Source of the DNA: Rhizobiales bacterium 32-66-11
GTDB taxonomy: Bacteria; Pseudomonadota; Alphaproteobacteria; Rhizobiales; Xanthobacteraceae
NCBI GenBank assembly: GCA_002304505.1
Contig: NCEH01000077.1
Location: 1 to 38,983 of the forward strand
Direction: 5' to 3'
DNA length: 38,983 bases
The position numbers and the translations under genes were made by a program. This document shows positions 16,524 to 25,682 of the stretch, one piece after another. Below the pieces are notes generated by a model, which was not told where the DNA came from, did not search any database, and worked only from the letters and a program-made list of their open reading frames with translations. Numbering within the stretch: position 1 is the stretch's first letter; each line of letters opens with the position of its first letter.

Positions 16524-16554
16524 GATGGCCGGGCTTGCCCGGCCATCTTCGTTT
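16524..16554 (+). terminator. Terminator after rpoH
   Basis: A perfect 11-bp stem, GATGGCCGGGC (16524-16534) with GCCCGGCCATC (16537-16547), is followed by TTCGTTT. The T-run is interrupted, but the hairpin is strong and well placed 41 bases after the rpoH stop. Confidence 0.7.
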
Positions 16555-16639
16555 CGGCGCTGCGTCCGTGGCCTTGAGTAAGGGCTCGCCTCGCCGCCCC
16601 TTAACCTGATCTCAACCCGCCCCTGCGCATCATGCCCCC

Positions 16640-17800
16640 ATGACGCGCGGCGTATTCAGGTATCTCGTAGCCCCGCTCGTCTGCGTGGGGCTCCTGTCGG
16701 GCTGTCGTTTCGACTTGTTCGACCGACGGGAGCCCTGGCGCGCCGAGGCGGAAGAGAAGTGCATCGCCGAAAAGGGCGCCGTGGCATCTCCCTTCCTCGA
16801 GCCCATGTCGGCGATCGACGGGGCGGGCGCCTGCGGCATGGATCACCCGTTCCGGGTCTCCGGCCTTGAGGATGGCGCGGTTTCCGTCGAGCCCAAGGCG
16901 ACGCTCGCCTGTCCCATGATCCGCGATCTCAATTTATGGCTTGCCGAAGTGGTGCAGCCGGCGGCTGTGGCTTGGCTCGGCCAGCCAGTGGTGGGCATCC
17001 GGCAGATGTCGTCTTATTCCTGCCGCGGCATGAACGGGCAGGTGGGCGCGAAGATTTCCGAGCATGCGTTCGGCAATGCGCTCGATGTCGGCGCCTTCGT
17101 GTTCGCCGACGGGCGCGAAATCACGGTGCGGAACGGCTGGAAGGGGCCGCAGGAGGCGCGCGGCTTCCTGCTCCAGGTGCAGGCGGGCGCCTGCGAGGTG
17201 TTCACCACCGTCCTGGCGCCCGGCTCGAACGTGTTTCACTACGATCATATCCACGTGGACCTGATGCGGCGCAACAATCCGCGCCTGATCTGCAAGCCCG
17301 CGCCCCGGCCCATGGCGCCGCCGCCGCTGATGGTTTCGGCGCCGCAACCGGCGGTGCAATTCGGCGGTCGCTCGGAAGGCCAGCCCCTGGGCGCGCCGGC
17401 GCCCCAGGTTCCGCAAGGGGCGCGCATTCCCGGCGAACCCATGAGCATCGCGCCGCCCGGCCAGCCCCTTGGCCAGCCACCGCTGCCGGACCACGCGCCG
17501 CCGGGCTACGGTCAATCCCAGCCCGCCGGCTATGGGCGAGCGCCGGCCTATGGCCAGCAGCCCTATGGCGCCCCGCCGCCGGGCTATCCGCCGTCCGGCG
17601 ATCCGGTGCAGCGCGTGCAGCCGCCGGGCACCATCTATCAGCCCAATTCGCTGCGGCCGCCCGGCCCCATGTCCTATGGACCCGCCGGTGCCGGCGACCC
17701 GCAGGTGACCGGCTCGGTCGCGAATCGCAAATATTATTCCCCGACCTTGCCGCAGGCTTCCCCCATCCCATTGCCCCAGGCCCGCCCGGGCGAGGATTGA
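16640..17800 (+). CDS. Extensin-like family lipoprotein
   Basis: A 386-residue protein. It has a lipoprotein signal with lipobox LLSGC (Cys22). The extensin-like C-terminal domain (about 40-215) contains CIAEKGAV, ACGMDHPFRVS, SYSCRGMNGQVGAKISEHAFGNALDVGAF and FHYDHIHVDLMRR. The conserved His/Asp residues (SEHAFGNALD, DHIHVDL) resemble the zinc site of D-Ala-D-Ala carboxypeptidase-like folds, so a peptidoglycan-related role is plausible. A Pro/Gly/Tyr/Gln-rich tail (about 220-386, repeats like GYGQ and APPPGYPP) looks disordered. The Cys marks it for lipidation, which needs LspA, also encoded in this window. Known members are uncharacterised. Confidence 0.82.
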   Translation: MTRGVFRYLVAPLVCVGLLSGCRFDLFDRREPWRAEAEEKCIAEKGAVASPFLEPMSAIDGAGACGMDHPFRVSGLEDGAVSVEPKATLACPMIRDLNLWLAEVVQPAAVAWLGQPVVGIRQMSSYSCRGMNGQVGAKISEHAFGNALDVGAFVFADGREITVRNGWKGPQEARGFLLQVQAGACEVFTTVLAPGSNVFHYDHIHVDLMRRNNPRLICKPAPRPMAPPPLMVSAPQPAVQFGGRSEGQPLGAPAPQVPQGARIPGEPMSIAPPGQPLGQPPLPDHAPPGYGQSQPAGYGRAPAYGQQPYGAPPPGYPPSGDPVQRVQPPGTIYQPNSLRPPGPMSYGPAGAGDPQVTGSVANRKYYSPTLPQASPIPLPQARPGED

Positions 17801-17829
17801 TCAGGGTCCCGCGCGGCGGGGCGCAGGCA

Positions 17830-17847
17830 CCCGGCGCGAGCGCCGGG
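17830..17847. terminator. GC-rich hairpin between convergent genes
   Basis: CCCGGCG-CGAG-CGCCGGG lies in the 57-base gap between the extensin-like gene and lactate permease, which converge. There is no T-run on either side, so a shared terminator role is only a guess. Confidence 0.35.
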
Positions 17848-17857
17848 CGCCGGGTCG

Positions 17858-19519
17858 TCAGTGGATGACCATCGCGGTGAACGGCCACACATAGGCTTGC
17901 AGCATCACCAAGCAGCCGACGAGGCAGGCCAGCGCGATCGAGTGCCAGAACACGAACCGCAGGATCGTGCCTTCATGGCCGAACCAATTGGTGGCTGTGG
18001 AGGCCACCACGATGGACTGCGCGTCGATCATCTTGCCCATGACGCCGCCGGAGGAATTGGCGGCGCCCATCAGGATGGGACTGAGGCCCAATTGCTCGGC
18101 GGTGATCTTCTGCAAGCCGCCGAACAGCACGTTGGAGGCGGTGTCCGATCCCGTCAGCGCGACGCCGAGCCAGCCGAGCAAGGTGCCGAAGAAGGGATAG
18201 AGGAAGCCGGCATGGGCAAAGGCCAGGCCCAGCGTCGCATCGAGGCCCGAATAGCGGGTGAGGGTGCCGATGGCGAGCATGGCGGCGATGGTGAGCAGCG
18301 ACTTGCGCACCACCCAGATGGTTTCGGCATAGGCCGTCACCATCCGCACCGGCGAGAATTTCATGAAGGCGGCGGCGATGAGCGCGGCGATCAGAATGCC
18401 GGTGCCGGTATAGGAGAGATAGGTGAAGGCGAACACCGCGCCTTCCGCCACCGGCTTTGCCACCACCGGCGGCACCTTCTGGATCATATTGTGCAGGCCG
18501 GTGACCGGCACGTTGATGGTGAAGATGGGGTTGACCAGGGCCTTGAACCAGCCGGTGCCCCACAGCCCCACCACCAGCGAGAGAATGAACCACGGCACCC
18601 AGGACCAGATGACTTCGGCGCGGCTCGCCTTGGCGCGCGGCGGCGGCGGGGGCGGCATGGTGTCGGCGCTGGTGTCGTGGGTGCGCAGCTTCGGCGACAG
18701 CCACAATTCCTTGGGCTGCCACACCTGCAGGAATGCCACGAGGCACCCCATGGAGATGATGGAGGCGCCGATATCGACGATCCAGGGATTGATGAAGTTT
18801 GAAATCAGGAACTGCGGCAGGGCGAACGACACGCCGGTGACCAGGATCGCCGGCCAGATCTGCCACATGCCCTTGCGCCCGGCGAACACCCAGATGAGCC
18901 AGAACGGCACGATGAGGGAGAAGAACGGCAATTGCCGCCCCACCATGGCGCCGAGCAGATAGGGATCAAGCCCGGTCACCGAGGCCAGGCCTTGGATGGG
19001 GGTTCCAAGCGCGCCATAGGCTACCGGCGCGGTATTGGCGATCAGCGAGAGCCCCGAGGCGGCCAGCGGCGAGAAGCCGAGGCCGATCAGCAGCGCGCCC
19101 GTCACCGCGACCGGTGTGCCAAAGCCGGACGCGCCCTCGAAGAAAGCGCCGAAGGCGAAGGCGATCAGCAGCAATTGCAGGCGCCGGTCCTGCGTGATGC
19201 CGCCGATGGATTGCTGGAGAATTTCGAACCACCCTTTCTCGACCGTAAGGCGGTAAAGGAAGATGACGTTCAGAATAATCCAGCCGATTGGGAAAAATCC
19301 GGTGACGACGCCCAGCAGCGTCGCGCGGATGGCGAGATCTGCCGGCATGGTGAAGGCGAAAACGGAAATCGCGAGCGCCACCAGAAGGGCGAGAATTGCG
19401 GCAATATGTGCGGAGACTTTGCCGGAGGCAATCAATACCAGAAGTGTAACGACGGGGATCGCCGCCGCGAGAGTCGACAGCACTGCACTGCCGAACGGGT
19501 CATAGACCTGATTCCACAT
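17858..19519 (-). CDS. lldP: L-lactate permease, LctP family
   Basis: A 553-residue integral membrane lactate/proton symporter with about 13 hydrophobic segments, probably able to carry glycolate too. Family motifs are FEGASGFGTPVAVTGALLIGLGF, ANTAPVAYGALGTPI and the C-terminal GAANSSGGVMGKMIDAQSIVVASTAT. A cytosolic Pro-rich loop (TMPPPPPPRAKASRAE) lies near residue 290. GGGAG lies 7 bases before the ATG. No lactate dehydrogenase gene is adjacent in the window. A 430-base upstream region with two palindromes suggests regulated expression. Confidence 0.93.
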   Translation of the reverse strand: MWNQVYDPFGSAVLSTLAAAIPVVTLLVLIASGKVSAHIAAILALLVALAISVFAFTMPADLAIRATLLGVVTGFFPIGWIILNVIFLYRLTVEKGWFEILQQSIGGITQDRRLQLLLIAFAFGAFFEGASGFGTPVAVTGALLIGLGFSPLAASGLSLIANTAPVAYGALGTPIQGLASVTGLDPYLLGAMVGRQLPFFSLIVPFWLIWVFAGRKGMWQIWPAILVTGVSFALPQFLISNFINPWIVDIGASIISMGCLVAFLQVWQPKELWLSPKLRTHDTSADTMPPPPPPRAKASRAEVIWSWVPWFILSLVVGLWGTGWFKALVNPIFTINVPVTGLHNMIQKVPPVVAKPVAEGAVFAFTYLSYTGTGILIAALIAAAFMKFSPVRMVTAYAETIWVVRKSLLTIAAMLAIGTLTRYSGLDATLGLAFAHAGFLYPFFGTLLGWLGVALTGSDTASNVLFGGLQKITAEQLGLSPILMGAANSSGGVMGKMIDAQSIVVASTATNWFGHEGTILRFVFWHSIALACLVGCLVMLQAYVWPFTAMVIH

Positions 19520-19577
19520 TACATCGCTCCCTAGAGCCGTTTTATTTTTGCTTCAGGTGCTGGTCCTCCAGCCCCCG

Positions 19578-19608
19578 CTATTGCGGGGCGACATCTTGCG
19601 TCTGTCAA
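19578..19608 (-). promoter_or_regulatory. Putative lldP promoter
   Basis: On the minus strand a perfect TTGACA (19603-19608) lies 17-19 bases upstream of weak -10 candidates (CGCAAT or CAATAG). A hairpin CCCCGC-TATT-GCGGGG (19573-19588) overlaps the -10. GGTGAA (19610-19615) and TTCACC (19633-19638) form an inverted repeat just upstream. Confidence 0.35.
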
Positions 19609-19678
19609 TGGTGAAACTCTATGGAATCAGCATTCACCGGCTAAAGCTTAGGCATTTGCGCCGAACTTGCGCGGCATT

Positions 19679-19698
19679 TTGGAATGATATGATTCCAA
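19679..19698. promoter_or_regulatory. Palindrome upstream of lldP, putative operator A
   Basis: TTGGAATGATATGATTCCAA is an inverted repeat with 7-base arms around a 6-base centre. It lies about 70 bases upstream of the TTGACA element, where an activator or repressor of lldP could bind. Confidence 0.5.
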
Positions 19699-19702
19699 GG
19701 TC

Positions 19703-19723
19703 TATATTACGTAAGGTAATATA
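19703..19723. promoter_or_regulatory. Palindrome upstream of lldP, putative operator B
   Basis: TATATTAC and GTAATATA form perfect 8-base arms around GTAAG. It starts 5 bases after operator A. Such AT-rich symmetry is striking in this GC-rich genome. The binding protein is unknown; lactate genes are often controlled by GntR/LldR-type regulators. Confidence 0.5.
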
Positions 19724-19845
19724 CAGGGCGAGCCTTGTGATTACCTAGCGTCATCATGTTGGAACAGAATGAGTCGGGGTTTGCACCCTTTGAAAGTCAG
19801 TTTTCTGTCTAGGTTTACCCCTGGCGCAAGGCGCGCATCCCCTGC

Positions 19846-19890
19846 AAAAGCCGAAGCCGCCGTCGCGCGGGGCGGACGGCGGCTTCGGGC
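19846..19890 (-). terminator. Terminator of the gcv operon
   Basis: On the minus strand GCCCGAAGCCGCCGTC (19875-19890) pairs almost perfectly with GACGGCGGCTTCGGC (19850-19864) and is followed by TTTTGC. It lies 62 bases past the gcvPB stop. Confidence 0.8.
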
Positions 19891-19952
19891 ATTTCAGGCG
19901 GTGTCCGTCGGCCCGGCCGCTCACCCAAGGAGCGCGCGGCCGGGAGCGGGGT

Positions 19953-21518
19953 CTATTCCGCCGCTTCGGCGATCGCCTGGGGCTTCACCCAGCGCAGAAC
20001 CGGGGCACGGGCGGCGCGCGTCTCGTCCAGCCGGCGGCGCGGGGCATAATGGGGCGCGCCGAGGAAGCGCTCCTTCTCCCCCGCCTTCGCCGCCAGCGCC
20101 AGATCCCGCAGGGTGGCGATGAACAGATCCAGCGAGGCCTTGGATTCGCTCTCCGTCGGCTCGATCAGCATGGCGCCATGCACCACCAGCGGAAAATAGA
20201 CCGTCATGGGGTGATAGCCCTCGTCGATCAGCGCCTTGGCGACATCTAGCGTGGAGAGGCCGGTGCCCTCCAGCCAGGCATCGTCGAACAGGGCTTCGTG
20301 CATGGCCGGACGTGTGGCGAAGGGCGCGCTCATCACATCCTGGAGGCTGGCGCGGATGTAGTTGGCGGAGAGCACCGCATCCTCCGCCGCCTGCCGCATG
20401 CCGTCGGCGCCGTGGGAGAGCATCCAGGCGAGCGCGCGCACGAACATGCCCATCTGCCCGTGGAACGCGCTCATGCGGCCGAGCGCCTGCTCGGCGCCGA
20501 CCGCGCCCTGCTGCTCGACGAGGCGCAAGGTGTCACCGTCAGTCACCAGGGCCGGGGCGGGGGCGAAGGGCGCGAGCGCTTTCGAGAGCACCACCGGCCC
20601 CGCGCCCGGCCCGCCGCCCCCATGGGGGGTGGAGAAGGTCTTGTGCAGATTGATGTGCATGGCGTCGACGCCGAGATCGCCGACCCGCACCTTGCCCAGG
20701 ATGGCGTTGAAATTCGCGCCGTCGGCATAGAAATAGGCGCCCACCGCATGCACGGCCTCGGCGATCGCCACCACATCCGGCTCGAACAGGCCGCAGGTGT
20801 TGGGATTGGTGAGCATGATGGCGGCGACGTCTTGCGAGAGCGCCTTCTTCACCTCCTCCACATCCACCGTGCCGTCGGCGCGGGCGGGAATGGATTTCAC
20901 CTGATAGCCGAGCAAAGCGGCGGTGGCGGGATTGGTGCCGTGGGCGCTTTCCGGCACCACCACGATGGTCGGCTTGCGCCCGTTCGCCTCGTGCGCGGCC
21001 TTGATGGCCATCATGCCGCACAATTCGCCGTGGGCGCCGGCCTTGGGGGTGAGGGCCACTGCATCCATGCCGGTGAGGGTGAGCAGATAGCGCGAAAGCT
21101 CGCCCATCAGCTCCAGGGCGCCCTGCACGGTGGACACCGGCTGCAGGGGATGGATATCGGCAAATCCGGCCAGGCGCGCCATGCGCTCGTTGAGGCGGGG
21201 ATTGTGCTTCATGGTGCAGGAGCCGAGCGGGAACAGGCCGCTGTCGATCCCGTAATTCATGCGCGACAGCCGCACATAATGGCGCATGGCTTCCGGCTCG
21301 GTGAGGCCCGGCAAGCCGAGGGGGGCGGTACGCTCCTGTCCGCCGAGGCGCGGCGCGAAGGTGGCCGGCTCGTCGAGATCGACGCCGGTGACCTCCTGAC
21401 GGCCGATTTCGAACAGCAGCCCCTCTTCCAGGTCGAGAGCCCGGTTGCCGGTGAAGGTGGCGGGGCGGGTTTCGCTCGCTGATTGGGGCGCCGTCGCGCC
21501 GCGTCCTTCGCGATTCAT
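19953..21518 (-). CDS. gcvPB: Glycine dehydrogenase (decarboxylating) subunit 2, P-protein
   Basis: A 521-residue PLP-containing half of the glycine cleavage P-protein. It decarboxylates glycine and passes the aminomethyl group to the lipoamide of GcvH. The PLP lysine is Lys293 in [16 protein letters not shown]. Other conserved blocks are [26 protein letters not shown] and [13 protein letters not shown]. The start overlaps the gcvPA stop by 4 bases (ATGA at 21515-21518), with AAGGAGG 8 bases upstream, so the two halves are translationally coupled. Splitting of P-protein into A and B subunits is a known variant. Confidence 0.96.
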   Translation of the reverse strand: MNREGRGATAPQSASETRPATFTGNRALDLEEGLLFEIGRQEVTGVDLDEPATFAPRLGGQERTAPLGLPGLTEPEAMRHYVRLSRMNYGIDSGLFPLGSCTMKHNPRLNERMARLAGFADIHPLQPVSTVQGALELMGELSRYLLTLTGMDAVALTPKAGAHGELCGMMAIKAAHEANGRKPTIVVVPESAHGTNPATAALLGYQVKSIPARADGTVDVEEVKKALSQDVAAIMLTNPNTCGLFEPDVVAIAEAVHAVGAYFYADGANFNAILGKVRVGDLGVDAMHINLHKTFSTPHGGGGPGAGPVVLSKALAPFAPAPALVTDGDTLRLVEQQGAVGAEQALGRMSAFHGQMGMFVRALAWMLSHGADGMRQAAEDAVLSANYIRASLQDVMSAPFATRPAMHEALFDDAWLEGTGLSTLDVAKALIDEGYHPMTVYFPLVVHGAMLIEPTESESKASLDLFIATLRDLALAAKAGEKERFLGAPHYAPRRRLDETRAARAPVLRWVKPQAIAEAAE

Positions 21519-22858
21519 GCCAGCACCTCCTTCAGCGCGGCCGCATAGGCGGCGCGGTCTTCGTCTGTGGATGTCTCGGTGGCGGCGATCAGGATCAAAT
21601 CGTCGAGGCCGGCATCGGGCGCCAGCCGGGAATAAGGCACGCCGCCGAGAATGCCCTTGGCCGCCAGCTTCTCGATCACCTCGGCCGCGTGACCCGCGAC
21701 GCGAATGGTGAATTCGTTGAAGAAACTCTCGTTCAGCACCGAAACGCCGTCGAGCGCGGCCAGCCGGTCGGCAAGGTCGCAGGCGGCGGCGTGATTGATG
21801 CGGGCAAGCCGCGTCAGCCCCGCTTCGCCCAAAAGCGAGAGATGAATGGTGAAGGCGAGCGCGCACAGGCCGGAATTGGTGCAGATGTTGGAGGTCGCCT
21901 TCTCGCGGCGAATATGCTGCTCGCGGGTGGACAGGGTCAGCACGAACCCACGCCGGCCTTCCGCATCCACCGTCTCGCCGGCGAGGCGGCCGGGCATCTG
22001 GCGCACGAATTTCGCGCGGGTGGCGAACAGGCCCACATAGGGGCCGCCGAAGGTGAGGGGATTGCCGATGGACTGGCCTTCCCCCACCACGATATCCGCG
22101 CCTTGCGCGCCCGGCGGCTCGACGAGGCCGAGCGATACGGCTTCCGTGAACACGGCGATCAAGAGCGCCCCGGCCGCATGGGCCTTTTCCGCGATCGGTT
22201 TCAAATCCACCAGATTGCCGAACACGTCCGGGCACTGCACCACCACACAGGAGACGGTCTCGTCGATGGCCGCGCTCACATCGTCCGGCCCCGTGGGCTG
22301 CGGCGCAAGGCGCAGCAGCGGCACTTCCGCATAATGGGAGACGGTGGCGATGGTCTGCGCGTAATGGGGGTGGAGATTGCCCGCCAGCACCGCCTTGCCG
22401 CGCTTTGTCACGCGATGGGCCATCAGCACCGCTTCGGCGGCGGCGGTGGAGCCGTCGTACATGGAGGCGTTGGCGACTTCCATGCCGGTGAGTTCCGCCA
22501 CCTGGGTCTGGAACTCGAACAGATATTGCAGCGTGCCCTGGGCGATCTCGGGCTGGTAGGGCGTGTAGGAAGTGAGGAATTCCGAGCGCTGGATCAGATG
22601 ATCCACGCTCGCCGGCACATGGTGGCGATAGGCGCCGGCGCCGACAAAGAACGGCACCGAGCCTGCCGCCACATTGCGTGCGGCAAGCCGGGACAAGGCG
22701 CGCTCGACCTCCATCTCGCCCTTGCGACGGGGCAGGTCGGGAAGGTCCGCGAGCAGCTTGTCGGCAGGGATGTCGGCGAACAGGGCGTCCACCGACGGCG
22801 CGCCGATGCGGGCCAGCATTTCGGTGCGGTCTTCGGGTGTCAGGGGGAGATAGCGCAT
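21515..22858 (-). CDS. gcvPA: Glycine dehydrogenase (decarboxylating) subunit 1, P-protein
   Basis: A 447-residue N-terminal-type half of the P-protein, which forms the A2B2 enzyme with GcvPB. It begins [15 protein letters not shown], the standard N-terminus. Conserved segments include [58 protein letters not shown] and [14 protein letters not shown]. It has no PLP lysine of its own, as expected. It lies 72 bases after gcvH and overlaps gcvPB by 4 bases. Confidence 0.96.
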   Translation of the reverse strand: MRYLPLTPEDRTEMLARIGAPSVDALFADIPADKLLADLPDLPRRKGEMEVERALSRLAARNVAAGSVPFFVGAGAYRHHVPASVDHLIQRSEFLTSYTPYQPEIAQGTLQYLFEFQTQVAELTGMEVANASMYDGSTAAAEAVLMAHRVTKRGKAVLAGNLHPHYAQTIATVSHYAEVPLLRLAPQPTGPDDVSAAIDETVSCVVVQCPDVFGNLVDLKPIAEKAHAAGALLIAVFTEAVSLGLVEPPGAQGADIVVGEGQSIGNPLTFGGPYVGLFATRAKFVRQMPGRLAGETVDAEGRRGFVLTLSTREQHIRREKATSNICTNSGLCALAFTIHLSLLGEAGLTRLARINHAAACDLADRLAALDGVSVLNESFFNEFTIRVAGHAAEVIEKLAAKGILGGVPYSRLAPDAGLDDLILIAATETSTDEDRAAYAAALKEVLA

Positions 22859-22930
22859 GATGCGTTTTGCCTCGCCGACCTGCGGCGCCGCGCATTCCGG
22901 CGGCTCCGCATCGGTCGGCTCGTTTGTGTG

Positions 22931-23308
22931 TCAGCTCAGCGTTTCGACGAAGGCGGCATAGGCCGCCGCATCCATGAGGCCGTCCAGCTCGGCGGGGTTC
23001 GCGAGCTTCAGCTTCACGAACCAGCCCTTGCCCTCGGCGTCCTCGTTGACCGCGCCCGGCGCGGCTTCCAGGTCCGGATTGATCTCGACCACCTCGCCGG
23101 AGACCGGGGCATAGACCTCGCTTGCCGCCTTCACGCTCTCGACCACGGCGGCTTCCGCGCCCTGCTTTACGGTCTTGCCGACCTCCGGGAGTTCCACGAA
23201 CACCACGTCGCCGAGCTGGCTTTGAGCGTAATCGGAAATGCCGATCACGGCGATGTCGCCGTCGATGCGGACATATTCATGGTCCTTGGTGTAGCGCACG
23301 TCGCTCAT
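22931..23308 (-). CDS. gcvH: Glycine cleavage system H protein
   Basis: A 125-residue lipoyl carrier shuttling the aminomethyl intermediate between P, T and L proteins. The lipoylated residue is Lys60 in [17 protein letters not shown]. The N-terminus (YTKDHEYV) and the C-terminal [13 protein letters not shown] are typical. It starts 3 bases after the gcvT stop, so it is certainly co-transcribed with it. Confidence 0.97.
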   Translation of the reverse strand: MSDVRYTKDHEYVRIDGDIAVIGISDYAQSQLGDVVFVELPEVGKTVKQGAEAAVVESVKAASEVYAPVSGEVVEINPDLEAAPGAVNEDAEGKGWFVKLKLANPAELDGLMDAAAYAAFVETLS

Positions 23309-23311
23309 GGG

Positions 23312-24469
23312 TCAGGCCCCCTTCTGTTCGCTCTTACGGACGTAGCGCTGGGCCACGAACGGGAATGTGACGACGGTCGCGGGCAATGCCTTGCCGCGCA
23401 CGAGAATGTTGAGGACGGTACCCGGCACGGCGAGGGCCGGCGGCACATAGCCCATGGCGATGGGCGCGTTGAGGGTGGGGGCGAAGCCGCCCGACGTGAC
23501 CTTCCCGACCACGCTTCCATCCTTGGCAATTTCGGCACCCTCGCGAGCCGGCGCGCGGCCCTCCAGGCGCAGGCCGACTCGCACGCGGGCGGGACCTTCA
23601 GTTAGCTCACGCTGGATCCGCGCGGCGCCGGGAAAGCCGCCCTCCTCGCGCCGCCGCTTCTGGATCGACCACACCAGAGCAGCCTCGACCGGGGAGGTGG
23701 TGGGGTCGATGTCGTGGCCATAGAGGCACAAGCCCGCCTCCAGCCGCAGCGAATCGCGCGCGCCGAGGCCGATGGGATTCACCTCGGGCTCGCCCAGCAG
23801 CGTGTTCCACACGGTGACGGCGGCGCTTTCGGGGATGGAGATTTCAAACCCGTCCTCGCCGGTATAGCCGGAGCGGGAGATATGGACGGGAATGCCGTCG
23901 AAGGTCGTCGGCCCGGCGGCCATGAAGTCCAGCGCGGCGCCTTCGGGCGCATGGCGCGCCAGCACGGCGGCGGCCTGCGGACCCTGGAGCGCGAGCAGCG
24001 CGCGATCGTCGAGCCGTTCCAGCGTCACGCCGGCGGGCAGGCGGGCGGCGATGTGGGCATAGTCCGCCTCCTTGCCGGCGGCGTTCACCACCAGCAGCAA
24101 GGTGCCGTCCTCTTCCGGCGCACCGGGACGGGTGACCATGAGGTCGTCCAATATGCCGCCGTCGTCGGCCATCAGCTGGGAATAGCGCTGGCGGCCGGGC
24201 TTCAGATTGAGGATATCGGCGGGAATCAGCGCTTCGAGTGCGGCGGCCGTGGTCGCATGGTCCGGGCCGAGGAGCTTCGCCTGGCCCATGTGGGAGACGT
24301 CGAACAGGCCGGCGTGGGTGCGGGTCCAGGCATGTTCGGCCAGGATGCCGTCGCGATATTGCACTGGCATGTCGTAGCCGGCGAACGGCACGAGGCGGGC
24401 GCCGAGCGCCGCATGGGCGCCGTGCAAGGGCGTCTTCAGAAGGGGGAGATCGGTCTCGGGATGTGACAT
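23312..24469 (-). CDS. gcvT: Glycine cleavage system aminomethyltransferase, T protein
   Basis: A 385-residue folate-dependent enzyme that releases ammonia and makes 5,10-methylene-tetrahydrofolate. Motifs are FAGYDMPVQY, FDVSHMGQ (about 57-64), SRSGYTGEDGFEI, and LGARDSLRLEAGLCLYGHDID with the catalytic Asp after GAR. The start at 24469 is chosen because AGGA lies upstream and the frame beyond it runs into the riboswitch. It is the first gene of gcvT-H-PA-PB and is controlled by the glycine riboswitch. gcvL (dihydrolipoamide dehydrogenase) is not here. Confidence 0.95.
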   Translation of the reverse strand: MSHPETDLPLLKTPLHGAHAALGARLVPFAGYDMPVQYRDGILAEHAWTRTHAGLFDVSHMGQAKLLGPDHATTAAALEALIPADILNLKPGRQRYSQLMADDGGILDDLMVTRPGAPEEDGTLLLVVNAAGKEADYAHIAARLPAGVTLERLDDRALLALQGPQAAAVLARHAPEGAALDFMAAGPTTFDGIPVHISRSGYTGEDGFEISIPESAAVTVWNTLLGEPEVNPIGLGARDSLRLEAGLCLYGHDIDPTTSPVEAALVWSIQKRRREEGGFPGAARIQRELTEGPARVRVGLRLEGRAPAREGAEIAKDGSVVGKVTSGGFAPTLNAPIAMGYVPPALAVPGTVLNILVRGKALPATVVTFPFVAQRYVRKSEQKGA

Positions 24470-24523
24470 TCCGGTTCCTGGGGGCGCGCCAAAGTCATCG
24501 GGTCTTTCGACCCGAGCGGCGCC

Positions 24524-24739
24524 CCCTCTGTCACCGGAACCTGAGAGATTTGACCGCACCCGGTGGAACGGGCACGGCTTACGCCTTCGGTGAGCCACCC
24601 GCATGATCCCTGAGGGTCACGCCGCAGCTGCTTTCCAGAGTGTCGTCCCCCTGCGGTCCTTTTGCCTGAGCGGTTCCGGGGCGGTTGCGCCTTCGGCGCC
24701 GGCCATCATCCGGAGATGGGCCGGTCTCTCCCGCAGGGA
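24524..24739 (-). ncRNA. Tandem glycine riboswitch upstream of gcvT
   Basis: Two glycine aptamers lie in series on the minus strand. The first begins GCGGGAGAGACC near 24735 and has GGCGCCGAAGGCGCAA, then GGAACCGCTCAGGCAAAAGG. The second has GACACTCTGG, CACCGAAGGCGTAA and AATCTCTCAGGTTCCGG. These are the conserved three-way-junction and P1/P3 blocks of the family. Downstream a GNRA hairpin CGGGTC-GAAA-GACCCG (24499-24514) sits inside a longer GGGGGCGCC/GGCGCGCCCCC pairing just before the gcvT ribosome site, a likely expression platform. There is no clear U-run there, so control may be translational. Glycine should switch the operon on. Confidence 0.93.
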
Positions 24740-24776
24740 TCTTCCGATCGACCGCTCCGAGGAGCGACCGCGGTCA

Positions 24777-24804
24777 CCATAGACAAACGCGCCGCACGGT
24801 CAAT
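24777..24804 (-). promoter_or_regulatory. Promoter of the gcv operon
   Basis: On the minus strand ATTGAC (24799-24804) and CTATGG (24777-24782) are 16 bases apart. The predicted start near 24770 is about 30 bases before the riboswitch. The -35 lies in the loop of the hairpin at 24786-24814. Confidence 0.6.
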
Positions 24805-24814
24805 GCGGCGCGTT
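24786..24814 (-). terminator. Hairpin after the lipoprotein gene
   Basis: AACGCGCCGC and GCGGCGCGTT form a 10-bp stem with a 9-base loop, 4 bases after the stop of the upstream gene. The tail on the minus strand is TGTCT, so the terminator is weak, or it acts as a 3' stabilising hairpin. Confidence 0.5.
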
Positions 24815-24817
24815 CCG

Positions 24818-25636
24818 TCATTGCGCGGGCGGCGGGCCGAAGGTGGCCGGGGCGGGCCCGAAGGTGGGAGCCGGGCCGAACGTGTTGGGGTCCGCCGCGG
24901 GCTTGCTGGCTGCCGGCTGGGTGGCGGCGGGCGCGGCGGCTGCCGGAGCAGCGGTTGCCGCCGGAGCCGGCGCATCGGCCGCAGGCGCGGCGGGACGGGG
25001 CCGGGCCGGACGCGGCCGCGCCGGGGTTTCGCCCTTGGGGTCGAAGCCGACGTAGATCACGTATTTCGCCACCGCCTCCGGGGTCGTGACCGGGAACGAG
25101 ATGGTATCCTCCACGACCGTGAAGGTGGTCTGGGTTTCACCCTGGGGAATGTTCAGCGGCACCACAAAGAATTTGGTGGTGATGGTCTTGGGCGAGGGGC
25201 CTTCCTGCACCACGGCGATGCGGATCGGCACGTTGAGCGCGCCGGGCGTTCCCTTGTCGCCGAGCAGGACCCGGCCGTCGAGGCCGACCTTCACGGTCAT
25301 GACGCCGTTCGCGATATTGCATTCGCGCGCCATCTGGCCGAGCGAGCCCTGGTATTTCAGGCCGCCGCCGGGCGCCGGCACCTGCCAGGCGGACGCGCCG
25401 GAGCGCACATCCACACGCGGGCATTCGAACTCGACCGCATCGGGGCCGGAGCCCACGGTCATATTATTCGTGGTCTGGGCGGCTCCAACGCCGCCGGCTG
25501 CCGCGGACGGGTCGACATTCACGCCGGGCGCGCCAAACGTCCCCTGCGAGTTGCCCGCGCACCCTGCAAGGGTGATGGCCATGGCTGCCCCGGCCAACAC
25601 ACGCATAGGCAGAGCCGCGTCTAAAGCAAAACGCAT
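24818..25636 (-). CDS. Conserved Rhizobiales lipoprotein, function unknown
   Basis: A 272-residue protein. The signal sequence has lipobox LAGC (Cys26 counting from the ATG at 25636; GGAG lies 7 bases upstream). A beta-rich central domain (about 58-205) begins VEFECPRVDVRSGASAWQV and includes KVGLDGRVLLGDKGTPG and KYVIYVGFDPKGE. The last 65 residues are an Ala/Pro-rich tail (PAPAATAAPAAAAPA ... FGPAPTFGPAPATFGPP), probably disordered. I recall similar uncharacterised lipoproteins in Rhizobiales. Outer-membrane or periplasmic location is expected. An internal start MRVLAG at 25606 is possible. It is not related by sequence to the gcv operon downstream. Confidence 0.7.
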   Translation of the reverse strand: MRFALDAALPMRVLAGAAMAITLAGCAGNSQGTFGAPGVNVDPSAAAGGVGAAQTTNNMTVGSGPDAVEFECPRVDVRSGASAWQVPAPGGGLKYQGSLGQMARECNIANGVMTVKVGLDGRVLLGDKGTPGALNVPIRIAVVQEGPSPKTITTKFFVVPLNIPQGETQTTFTVVEDTISFPVTTPEAVAKYVIYVGFDPKGETPARPRPARPRPAAPAADAPAPAATAAPAAAAPAATQPAASKPAADPNTFGPAPTFGPAPATFGPPPAQ

Positions 25637-25682
25637 GAGGAAACTCCAAAAACCTCCGCAACACGCGTATGTATAACAGAAG

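Noticed and set aside
19548..19748. 66-codon plus-strand frame opposite the lldP upstream region
   Set aside because: It crosses the promoter and both palindromes, and its product has no motif or ribosome site.
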